Of a stretch of DNA of 6,284 nt, positions 1 through 4,668 are shown in pieces. The position numbers and the translations under genes were made by a program. Position 1 is the stretch's first letter. Each line of letters begins with the position of its first letter. The stretch comes from Bacteroidales bacterium (GTDB lineage Bacteria > Bacteroidota > Bacteroidia > Bacteroidales > JAAUTT01), in NCBI GenBank assembly GCA_012031335.1, contig JAAUTT010000280.1, positions 1-6,284 of the forward strand. The letters run 5' to 3'. The notes beneath the pieces were generated by a model, which worked only from the letters and a program-made list of their open reading frames with translations, did no database searches and was not told the DNA's origin.

Positions 1-3
1 GGC

Positions 4-210
4 TTATATTGGTACTTGTTGCAAACTCGTCAGTGGAATATTGGGGCGTAAAATTTTATTCGAACTCTTTTTAAAATATTCCTTAAAGTTAACTAATTTC
101 TGCTGATGTTTGTTTTCTATAACCCATTTGGGTAAGTGGTGTAAATTTTTAAAGCTGTTATTAAAATGAGTAATAAATTTTCCTACGGATTGGTTATTTT
201 GGAATTTATT
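4..210 (-). pseudogene. C-terminal gene remnant, unknown protein
   Basis: A frame on the minus strand stays open for 68 codons and ends at a TAA at 4-6. Just upstream of it, at 211-213, is an in-frame TAA, and there is no ATG, GTG or TTG near that end, so it cannot be a complete gene as it stands. The predicted peptide is lysine- and asparagine-rich, with a plausible protein-like stretch (HLPKWVIENKHQQKLVNFKE). I do not recognise the family. The break at its upstream end falls exactly at an 18-bp sequence (193-210) that recurs inverted at 806-823, which would fit loss of the 5' part by a rearrangement. It could also be a chance open frame in A+T-rich DNA. Confidence 0.3.
193..210 (+). repeat. 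18-bp inverted repeat, left copy
   Basis: The sequence GTTATTTTGGAATTTATT here is an exact reverse complement of 806-823. The right copy sits inside the spacer of the candidate promoter of the small minus-strand gene. The left copy sits at the upstream limit of the minus-strand gene remnant. Its role is unknown. The pair encloses the attachment-site remnant and the small DNA-binding gene. Confidence 0.6.
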
Positions 211-230
211 TTAGTGAAGCAAAAACAAAA

Positions 231-260
231 AACCGCTTAAAATGTGACATTTAAGCGGTT
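231..260 (-). terminator. Hairpin terminator downstream of tRNA 3' end
   Basis: The arms AACCGCTTAAA (231-241) and TTTAAGCGGTT (250-260) form a perfect 11-bp stem around an 8-nt loop. On the minus strand the stem is followed by a T-rich run (the complement of the A-rich 220-230). It therefore reads as an intrinsic terminator for transcription coming from the tRNA-like sequence at 283-306. On the plus strand only a short T run follows, so weaker bidirectional use is possible. Confidence 0.75.
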
Positions 261-282
261 TTGATTTCGTTTGGTAACGTTC

Positions 283-306
283 TGGCGGAGAAAGAGGGAT
301 TCGAAC
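283..306 (-). other. tRNA 3'-end fragment, probable attachment-site remnant
   Basis: Read on the minus strand, this is a G, the T-loop TTCGAAT, the 3' side of a T stem (CCCTC), seven acceptor-stem bases (TTTCTCC), a discriminator G and CCA. This is exactly the last 24 nt of a tRNA, closest in my recollection to tRNA-Ser. Just upstream (307 onward) the bases that should pair with the T stem do not match, and no anticodon, D-arm or 5' acceptor sequence follows. A bare 3' end like this is the usual mark of a tyrosine-recombinase element that inserted into a tRNA gene and displaced the original 3' end. By that logic the element lies to the right and the restored tRNA would be at its far end, outside the window. 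No integrase gene is visible here. Confidence 0.7.
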
Positions 307-358
307 TTTCCTAAAATTTCCTTAAATATAGTGGGTTTGCCGAGGTCATAATTCAAAA

Positions 359-377
359 GGTAACCGAATAGGTAACC
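359..377. repeat. Paired GGTAACC repeats beside the attachment site
   Basis: GGTAACC occurs at 359-365 and 371-377, one helical turn apart (12 bp start to start). A partial copy, GGTAAC, is at 273-278 on the other side of the tRNA fragment. The pair is enclosed by ATTCAAA (351-357) and TTTGAAT (384-390), which are inverted. Short direct repeats flanking a tRNA core are typical of integrase or excisionase arm sites, but that role is inferred from position only. The rest of 391-540 shows no gene or clear signal. Confidence 0.4.
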
Positions 378-540
378 TTACAATTTGAATGGTATTGCAC
401 TGTTTTGAAAGAACTTAACTGCATAAAATTACAAATATTCGGAGAATTTACCAACTAATTGAGGCTAAATTGATGCAAAATATATGATCACAGAAAGCAG
501 GAATTTGTCAGGATTGCAAATGTTTTTGTTTGAATCAATC

Positions 541-732
541 CTATAAGCAGGATGCAATTTCGTCAACAGAAATACCGGTAAACTCTGCAAATTCATAGAC
601 ACTGATGAATTGTCCCTTCTTTTTATTTTTGCTTAAGCGAAGCTTATTAAGAAGGTTCCGACAGTGCCTGATATCTCTTCCGGTTATCCGTTGCACATCC
701 TTTGGATAAATAATGAGTCGTTTTAGTTTCAT
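541..732 (-). CDS. Small helix-turn-helix-like protein of Bacteroidota
   Basis: A 63-residue basic protein beginning MKLKRLIIYPKDVQRITGRD. It belongs to a family of very small Bacteroidota proteins with a YPKDVQ..TGR start and a second half of the type F.(S/T)V.EF.(E/A)..G(I/L).(V/P)(D/E)E. The layout, with two short helical segments each containing a TG turn (T17-G18 and T53-G54), suggests a winged-helix or HTH DNA-binding fold like excisionase or small regulator proteins. DNA binding is inferred, not shown. The ATG at 730-732 has no Shine-Dalgarno, as is usual in this phylum. Transcription would come from the candidate promoter at 799-826, with a leader that contains three tandem 11-bp repeats and so may allow autoregulation. 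It lies close to the attachment-site remnant and is divergent from the three-gene operon at 936-2177. Confidence 0.7.
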   Translation of the reverse strand: MKLKRLIIYPKDVQRITGRDIRHCRNLLNKLRLSKNKKKGQFISVYEFAEFTGISVDEIASCL

Positions 733-749
733 TTATATTCAGGGTGCGC

Positions 750-782
750 TTTGACTGCCCTTTCCCTGCCCTTTGACAGGGA
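750..782. repeat. Three tandem 11-bp repeats, possible operator
   Basis: Three adjacent units, TTTGACTGCCC (750-760), TTTCCCTGCCC (761-771) and TTTGACAGGGA (772-782), are in register at 11 bp, close to one helical turn. The last unit also makes a 5-bp stem (CCCTG...CAGGG). The array lies between the candidate promoter and the start codon of the small minus-strand gene, where a repressor could sit. Operator function is inferred. Confidence 0.5.
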
Positions 783-798
783 GATGACATTGTTTTTC

Positions 799-826
799 CA
801 AATGTAATAAATTCCAAAATAACAAA
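799..826 (-). promoter_or_regulatory. Bacteroidota-type promoter for the 541-732 gene
   Basis: On the minus strand TACATTTG (complement of 799-806) matches the TAnnTTTG -7 box of Bacteroidota exactly. A TTTG (complement of 823-826) lies 16 nt upstream as a possible -33 box, slightly closer than usual. It would give a leader of about 60 nt. Confidence 0.5.
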
Positions 827-905
827 AAACATGATTTTTGGGTACAAAAACGGTTAAATAGGACCTTTCAATACATGCTGATTATTAGGTAAATAAATAT
901 TAATC

Positions 906-913
906 TAGCTTTG
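906..913 (+). promoter_or_regulatory. Candidate -7 box of the three-gene operon
   Basis: TAGCTTTG matches TAnnTTTG and lies 22 nt before the ATG at 936, implying a short leader. No convincing TTTG -33 element is visible at the usual distance, so this is tentative. Confidence 0.35.
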
Positions 914-935
914 AATTGATTTAAATTTTAAAGCT

Positions 936-1691
936 ATGGCAAAGCAAAAAGGAATTATTAAACTGGAAGGTACTATCGGGGATATTGCCTTCTACAAATC
1001 ACAGGATGGGCACCTGGCCAGGGAAAAGGGTGGTGTGTCCGGGGATCGGATCAAAAATGATGCGACTTTTGCTCGCACAAGGGAGAACATGGATGAGTTT
1101 GGAAGAGCCGGTGCGGCTACAAAACTCTTAAGGATTGCTTTCAGACAATATCTGCTGAACTCAGCCGACAATCGTCTGGTAAGCCGTTTGACCAAGGCTA
1201 TGATGGAGGTTGTTAAGGCTGATGCAACCAGCACCAGAGGTCAAAGGAATGTTTTGGATGGCGAGCTCGAATTGCTGGAAGGGTTTGAATTCAACATCAA
1301 CGGAAATCTTACCTCAACTTTTTATGGGGCAATCATCGCGACAATCGACCGTGCAACCGGAGCCCTCCAGGTTGCTGTTCCGGCATTTTCTCCTGATGTG
1401 GCAGTTGTGGCTCCCGAAGGTGCAACTCACATTCGTTTGGTATCGGCTGGTGCTGCTATCAACTTCGAAGCCGGAAATTTTGAGGTGGTAACTTCTCAGA
1501 GTCCGGAGATACCTCATACTTCAGCTCAGGTTGCAGCATCAAACCTGTTGAACCAATTGCCAGCGAATAACCCTAATCCGTTGTTTTTGGTGTTTGGTAT
1601 TGAGTTCTATCAGCAAGTGAACGGAGCAAGTTATGCCTTGAAAAATGGGCGTTACAATGCACTTGCGATTGTAAGAGTGTTGGGCCTGTAA
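936..1691 (+). CDS. Bacteroidota protein of unknown function, MAKQKGIIKLEGTIGD family
   Basis: A 251-residue soluble protein with no signal peptide or membrane helix. The N-terminal part (about 1-60) has the pattern KG.IKLEGTIGD..FYK..DG.LAREKGGV, followed by TFARTREN..EFGRAG. This looks like the start of a family I have seen widely in Bacteroidota as hypothetical proteins. Residues 60-110 are helical and basic (LLRIAFRQYLLN, then RGQRN). Residues 115-251 look rich in beta strands (alternating hydrophobic segments, FLVFGIEFYQQVNG, ALAIVRV). I know no biochemical function for the family. The gene is first in an operon, 11 nt before the membrane-coiled-coil gene, and shares a terminator at 2199-2229 with the two genes after it. 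A structural or phage-derived role is possible because its partners look holin-like, but nothing in the protein proves it. The ATG at 936 is the first in-frame start after the promoter-like box. Confidence 0.8.
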   Translation: MAKQKGIIKLEGTIGDIAFYKSQDGHLAREKGGVSGDRIKNDATFARTRENMDEFGRAGAATKLLRIAFRQYLLNSADNRLVSRLTKAMMEVVKADATSTRGQRNVLDGELELLEGFEFNINGNLTSTFYGAIIATIDRATGALQVAVPAFSPDVAVVAPEGATHIRLVSAGAAINFEAGNFEVVTSQSPEIPHTSAQVAASNLLNQLPANNPNPLFLVFGIEFYQQVNGASYALKNGRYNALAIVRVLGL

Positions 1692-1702
1692 GATCCAGAG
1701 TC

Positions 1703-1984
1703 ATGGAAATGTTTGTAAAACCTGAAGTCTTTTTTTTATCACTCATGTCGGTACTACTTGCTGTTGTTGCATATTTTATAAAGCAGCTGCATACAGATTT
1801 CAAAAGAGTTGAAAAGGATGTCACCGAGGTTAAAACAACCACAGCCTTGATAAAAGCAGAATTTAAAGGAATCAATGATTTGATGAACCAGAAAATTGAA
1901 TTCCTGGAAAAACGAGTTAGTCATTTTGAATCGATCATTTTTAAAAAACCTGAACATGGCAAAGAAAGGAATGAACTTAGTTGA
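1703..1984 (+). CDS. Small membrane-anchored coiled-coil protein
   Basis: A 93-residue protein. Residues 8-26 (VFFLSLMSVLLAVVAYFIK) form a single membrane helix. Residues 28-80 are a charged amphipathic helix with heptad-like spacing, probably a coiled coil (FKRVEKDVTEVKTTTALIK, then IEFLEKRVSHFESI). The C-terminus is polar and basic. The layout of a short tail, one helix and a coiled coil resembles phage holin-accessory proteins of the XhlA type, but I see no sequence match that proves homology. The gene starts 11 nt after the 251-aa gene and overlaps the next gene by 29 nt, so the three products are probably made together. Role unknown; a membrane anchor or partner for the 73-aa hydrophobic protein is the simplest idea. 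Confidence 0.7.
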   Translation: MEMFVKPEVFFLSLMSVLLAVVAYFIKQLHTDFKRVEKDVTEVKTTTALIKAEFKGINDLMNQKIEFLEKRVSHFESIIFKKPEHGKERNELS

Positions 1985-2177
1985 GCGTCTGGTCGCTCCA
2001 ACATCAAAATTTTTTCGGGTAATCCGTAATGTTGGACTGTGCCTGGCTGCAGCAGGTGGTGCAATCATTGCCACTCCTGTGGCTTTACCTGTTGGTCTGG
2101 TCACTATCGCGGGTTACCTGACAGTCGCAGGAAGTGTTATGACAGCTGTCGCACAGGCAACCGTGGACGGAGATTAG
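1956..2177 (+). CDS. Small hydrophobic protein with two membrane helices, holin-like
   Basis: A 73-residue protein starting MAKKGMNLVERLVAP. A basic amphipathic N-terminus (1-24) is followed by two alanine- and glycine-rich hydrophobic segments, about 25-43 (VGLCLAAAGGAIIATPVAL) and 46-66 (VGLVTIAGYLTVAGSVMTAVA), separated by a Pro-rich turn. It ends in a short acidic tail (VDGD). I chose the ATG at 1956 because the MAKK start fits similar Bacteroidota proteins I recall and gives a normal basic leader. The frame is open further upstream (another ATG at 1896), but that would overlap the preceding gene deeply. Size and topology are those of class II holins, yet no lysin gene is next to it, so lysis is only one possibility. 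It is last in the operon and lies just before the terminator at 2199. Confidence 0.7.
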   Translation: MAKKGMNLVERLVAPTSKFFRVIRNVGLCLAAAGGAIIATPVALPVGLVTIAGYLTVAGSVMTAVAQATVDGD

Positions 2178-2198
2178 AGCAGGTAATTGTTCTTTGGA

Positions 2199-2229
2199 AG
2201 CTCAGGTGTTATTACCTGGGCTTTTTTTT
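2199..2229 (+). terminator. Terminator of the three-gene operon
   Basis: AGCTCAGGT (2199-2207) pairs with ACCTGGGCT (2214-2222), giving 9 bp with one G-T pair, around a 6-nt loop. The stem ends in an eight-T run at 2222-2229. It lies 21 nt after the last stop codon. Confidence 0.9.
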
Positions 2230-2269
2230 AATAGAATCAAGTCACAAGAATCAAGATTAAATGCCGAAA
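2229..2269 (+). repeat. TAATAGAA purine-rich repeat, copy 1
   Basis: Starts TAATAGAATCAAG, contains a second AGAATCAAG, and ends at GCCGAAA. It aligns over about 41 nt with 3125-3165 (TAATAGAACCAAG ... GCCGAAA) and more weakly with 2881-2928 (TAATAGAAACAGAAG). Such degenerate caagaatcaaga tracts occur between genes in some Bacteroidota. Their function is unknown to me. This copy is followed by palindrome A. Confidence 0.5.
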
Positions 2270-2301
2270 TTCTGTATTCTGTTTACCTCAACCAAACCAT
2301 C

Positions 2302-2525
2302 ATACTTTAAAAGAAAAAAGAAAAACCGAAAAAAATAAAAAAGAAAGCGGTACCCATAAGCGGCAGCTATTGGATGCAAGGTTCAGGACAAAAATATTAC
2401 AACTAACATTTAACTATCCAATATTTTTGGCCTGACCCGAAGGGCTTGACCTTGCAAATCCAATATAGCTGCCGCTTAACTTCGCTTGATTTTTTATTTT
2501 GGGTTTTATATTTTGTTTTAAGTAT
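2302..2525. repeat. Palindrome A: long branched inverted repeat
   Basis: The core is a near-perfect hairpin. TAAGCGGCAGCTAT (2357-2370) pairs with 2465-2478, TGGA with TCCA (2459-2462), TGCAAGG (2375-2381) with 2450-2456, CAGG with CCTG (2431-2434), and CAAAAATATT (2389-2398) with 2420-2429, leaving a 21-nt terminal loop. The 3' arm carries an unpaired insert (2435-2449) that folds into its own CCC-GAA-GGG hairpin. Outside the core the symmetry continues weakly: an A-rich left flank (2308-2345) mirrors a T-rich right flank (2486-2518), and ATACTT (2302-2307) mirrors AAGTAT (2520-2525). No gene is visible in it. Confidence 0.8.
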
Positions 2526-2741
2526 TCAAGATGCAATGATATTACACAAAAAAAGTAAGCCACCCCTAAAAGGGCAGCCTACTAATTGTAACCGACAGCC
2601 ATGATAGCCGAATGTAGAACCATCCGATTTTATAATACCAATAAAGTTTTAAACCGGCAGACTTGTAAACGTAAATGAGCAGCCACCAGCCACCCAAATT
2701 ACAACCGAAAGTATACAGTGAAACATAATAGCCTTTTTCGC

Positions 2742-2858
2742 CCCGGCTGGGAGCCATAGATGCAAGGGCAGACCAAAAAATACTACCCGACGAAGGAGGT
2801 GTGGAGATTTTTTGAGGCTGGCGCAGCGAACCCTTAGCAGCTTTGGAAACCAGCCGGG
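2742..2858. repeat. Palindrome B: branched inverted repeat related to A
   Basis: CCCGGCTGG (2742-2750) pairs with CCAGCCGGG (2850-2858), TGCAAGGG (2761-2768) with CCCTT-A-GCA (2831-2839), and AAAAAAT (2775-2781) with ATTTTTT (2807-2813). The 3' arm holds an extra 17 nt (2814-2830), the same side as in palindrome A. The 5' arm segment 2760-2785 is also alike in sequence to 2374-2400 of A (ATGCAAGG, then CAG, then a run of A and TA.TAC), so A and B look like members of one family. The stretch between A and B (2526-2741) shows no gene, only short repeats such as AGCCACC twice near 2682-2696. Confidence 0.7.
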
Positions 2859-2880
2859 AACTTTGGTGTTATGTTTGGTG

Positions 2881-2928
2881 TAATAGAAACAGAAGTAAGT
2901 ATCGAGTAGCAAGTAATGAGACTATTAC
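2881..2928 (+). repeat. TAATAGAA purine-rich repeat, copy 2 (diverged)
   Basis: Starts TAATAGAAACAGAAG and continues as a degenerate agtaag/agcaag tract. It shares the first eight bases and the purine-rich pattern with the copies at 2229 and 3125, but diverges afterwards. It lies between palindrome B and the simple hairpin at 2963-3012. Confidence 0.35.
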
Positions 2929-2962
2929 AAACAGATCGTCTGTAACTAATAGATTATTTGAA

Positions 2963-3012
2963 GGAGAAACCAAACTGGCTGCAATTTTTCATTGCGGCCA
3001 GTTTGGTTTTCC
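2963..3012. terminator. Strong simple hairpin, possible terminator
   Basis: AAACCAAACTGGCTGCAAT (2967-2985) pairs along its full 19 nt with 2991-3009, with one G-T pair, around the 5-nt loop TTTTC. The outer GGA and TCC extend it. Only a few T residues belong to the 3' arm and no clear T run follows, so termination is uncertain. No gene lies directly before it on either strand. Confidence 0.5.
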
Positions 3013-3015
3013 GGC

Positions 3016-3224
3016 GCGAGCCGTTGCGAGTGGGGCCGCCGGTGGCAGACAGGGAGAACGGAGTTTGTTGGATGGCTACTGCTTGCAGCAAGGGGCTGGC
3101 GGGGGTTTTTGATTCCTAAGAGACTAATAGAACCAAGAACCAGAAGCCAGGACTAACAGCCGAAAAAATAACACTTCTCAAAAACCATGACAGCCCTGCA
3201 GCCGGCGGCCCCTCGCAGGCTCGC
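3016..3224. repeat. Palindrome C: GC-rich branched inverted repeat
   Basis: The arms 3016-3053 and 3194-3224 pair over about 30 bp with small bulges; GCGAGCC matches GGCTCGC, and GGGGCCGCCGG matches CCGGCGGCCCC. An inner stem is GGTTTTTGA (3104-3112) with TCAAAAACC (3178-3186). The 5' arm has an insert (3054-3103) with its own small hairpin, TGCT-TGC-AGCA, so the side branch is on the opposite arm from A and B. The terminal loop (3113-3177) contains the third TAATAGAA repeat. Confidence 0.7.
3125..3165 (+). repeat. TAATAGAA purine-rich repeat, copy 3
   Basis: TAATAGAACCAAG to GCCGAAA, the best match to the copy at 2229-2269. It lies in the loop of palindrome C. Confidence 0.5.
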
Positions 3225-3232
3225 AAAAAGTG

Positions 3233-3300
3233 GGCAGCGGCTGGATTTTAAGGGGGTGATGAGGCACGAGGCACCGCCTTAAAAGACAGAGAGAGCTGCC
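3233..3300. repeat. Palindrome D: shorter inverted repeat
   Basis: GGCAGC (3233-3238) pairs with GCTGCC (3295-3300), and TTTTAAGG (3246-3253) with CCTTAAAA (3277-3284). The closing part also contains GGTG...CACC. It fills the gap between palindromes C and E with almost no spacer. Whether it is a separate unit or a side arm of a larger structure is unclear. Confidence 0.5.
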
Positions 3301-3309
3301 ATGAGTGGA

Positions 3310-3449
3310 AACCGCCAGAAAGCAACAGGCATGCCAGCCTTGTCTCGCAGGGCAACCCGTAAGGGCGGTACAGCTTATTTTATACCTTAAAAAATAAACA
3401 TGCTATAAAATGGGCTGTACCGGGCTGGCATGACTGTTGCCTGGCGGTT
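3310..3449. repeat. Palindrome E: branched inverted repeat
   Basis: AACCGCCAG (3310-3318) pairs with 3441-3449, GCAACAG (3322-3328) with CTGTTGC (3434-3440), CATGCCAGCC (3330-3339) with 3423-3432, CGGTACAGC (3366-3374) with 3414-3422, and ATTTTATA (3377-3384) with TATAAAAT (3404-3411), around a 19-nt loop. A 26-nt insert on the 5' arm (3340-3365) includes a CCC-GTAA-GGG mini-hairpin, matching the CCC-GAA-GGG branch of palindrome A. The compensating paired arms suggest a maintained fold. The following 3450-3634 shows no gene that I can support. Confidence 0.8.
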
Positions 3450-3634
3450 GGAGCGAATACCTATTTACCTGGGGTTTCCGGGGAGATCATTTGGAGGAGG
3501 AGTTAATTACCGGACCTGAAACGGGAAGATGAAGCTCACGGAATACTGGCCTTAGAATTTAAAAAGCCTACTCATACCGGAGTAATGAAAGAATGATTAT
3601 ATTCTTGCTCTAATAAATGATTAAATTTTAATCT

Positions 3635-4426
3635 ATGATCGTGGGTTGGTTTCGCATAGAGAGGTTATTGAAAAAAAGTTTGAAGTGCAAATGACTGAAA
3701 GGCTGGAGTATTTAACGAATTATAATTTACATCCGGGGGATGATTGCGTTTTCGTGGGTACGCAAAAGTCGAATGAGTTTATGACCATGCATTATGGCAT
3801 GATTCCTTTCTGGACAAAGGAAAATACAGCGTATTATCATGCACCTATGGAAGGGAGCAATCATGAAGGAAACTCTAAAATGGGGATTATCCTGGATCCT
3901 GTTTTTCGCAAACCGATCCGGGAACAGCGTGGAATATTACCTATCGATTATTTTATTGTAGAAACGGATTCCGGAATCCCATACCTGGTATTTTAAAAGA
4001 AAGAAGCAACGACCAATTGGTCTGGCTTGTGTGTGGGATATGTGGAAGAAAGAAATGACCGATGATTTAACGTTTGGTTTTTCAATCATTACTGTACCTA
4101 CCTTTGGAAAGTTCGAAAAGATAGGAGTAAAAAGAATGCCCATGATATTGACCGACCATCATTATAAAAAATGGCTTCGGAATAACCTGCAACTTACCCA
4201 GGTAACCCAAATGTTCTGCTCTTTTGATGATAAGGAATTAAATGCATTTCCAGTTTCACCTGAAATACTTACAAATAGAAGTAATGATAAAGCATTGATC
4301 GAAGCCCAAGGTGAAGTTATTGAAAAACCAAAAACTGAGATGGTAATGCCGAAAAAGGAAGGATGGTTCCACCGGAGGAGGAAATTTGAAGATACAGAGC
4401 CGTGGGGAGTAAGAAGACTGGGATAA
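3635..4426 (+). pseudogene. Decayed SRAP (HMCES/YedK-like) gene
   Basis: Two adjacent frames together encode one SRAP protein. SRAP proteins trap abasic sites in single-stranded DNA through Cys2 of an MCGR start. Frame 1 (to the TAA at 3994-3996) carries LVSHREVIEKKFEV, YGMIPFW (for GLIPSW) and FRKPIREQRG. Skipping one T in TTTT (3991-3994) joins it to frame 2 (ends 4426) with PIGLACVWDMW, FSIITVPT, KRMPMIL and NAFPVSPEI. The gene is disabled at its start: the ATG at 3635 reads MIVG and is one base out of frame, so the catalytic Cys is gone. Compared with the family as I recall it, the active-site Asn of NAR.E is His (AYYHAPMEG), the active-site Glu position reads Val (DYFIVET), and the His before the (R)MPV motif is Val (GVKRMP). 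The loss of so many key residues suggests a decayed paralogue or one that changed role first. Confidence 0.8.
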
Positions 4427-4469
4427 TCCTTGAATTTAAGGATAAACGATCTGGTTATAAAATAATTGT

Positions 4470-4477
4470 TATATTTG
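4470..4477 (+). promoter_or_regulatory. Candidate -7 promoter box
   Basis: TATATTTG matches TAnnTTTG exactly and lies about 45 nt before a terminator, with no gene in between. No clear -33 TTTG is visible. Confidence 0.3.
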
Positions 4478-4482
4478 ACGCA

Positions 4483-4557
4483 TAATTCAAGTAATAATCA
4501 ATTTGGATTTGTTGGTTAGTTGAAGGCCTGGTCGTGAGACACGGCCTTTATTTGTTT
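4483..4557 (+). ncRNA. Possible short RNA between SRAP remnant and JAB gene
   Basis: A -7-like box at 4470-4477 and a terminator at 4523-4557 would bracket a transcript of about 75 nt with no reading frame. It could equally be just the 3' end of the SRAP transcript. Only the bracketing signals support it. Confidence 0.2.
4523..4557 (+). terminator. Hairpin terminator downstream of SRAP remnant
   Basis: AAGGCC (4523-4528) pairs with GGCCTT (4543-4548). Inside a 2x2 mismatch, GTC pairs with GAC around a GTGA loop. The tail TTATTTGTTTT follows on the plus strand. The minus side has no T run, so it serves plus-strand transcription. The remaining 4558-4668 holds only a weak TTTCCC/GGGAAA hairpin (4633-4651) downstream of the JAB gene. 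Confidence 0.7.
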
Positions 4558-4668
4558 TATAACTTACAGCGGATGCTTGTTCACCTGAATTGAATATCAC
4601 AGAATAACTGATTTATTTTCACGCATAAACATTTTCCCAATTAAGGGGAAAGTGGGGCAAGTTGAAAG

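Noticed and set aside
245..380. Minus-strand frame of about 45 codons through the tRNA fragment
   Set aside because: It has no start codon and covers a tRNA end and a terminator stem. Chance opening is more likely than an integrase tail.
1754..2104. Minus-strand open frame opposite the two small membrane genes
   Set aside because: It is antisense to two genes that have better composition, tight operon spacing and a matching terminator.
2357..2479. Palindrome A as an integron attC site
   Set aside because: It has the right size and a GCTTAAC at one end, but the outer core bases are in the wrong orientation for RYYYAAC...GTTRRRY, and there is no cassette or integron integrase.
2566..2757. Minus-strand open frame of 63 codons
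   Set aside because: Aromatic-rich composition, no recognisable motif, and overlap with the edge of palindrome B. Not supported as a gene.
2649..2912. Minus-strand open frame of 87 codons
   Set aside because: It runs through palindrome B and gives a low-complexity, cysteine- and histidine-rich peptide with no domain pattern. The frame is a by-product of the inverted repeat.
2843..3112. Plus-strand open frame of 89 codons
   Set aside because: It crosses the end of palindrome B, the simple hairpin and one arm of palindrome C. Its sequence is explained by those structures and does not look like a protein.
2302..3449. CRISPR array
   Set aside because: The repeats are long, dissimilar palindromes with no constant direct repeat or uniform spacers, and no cas genes are present.
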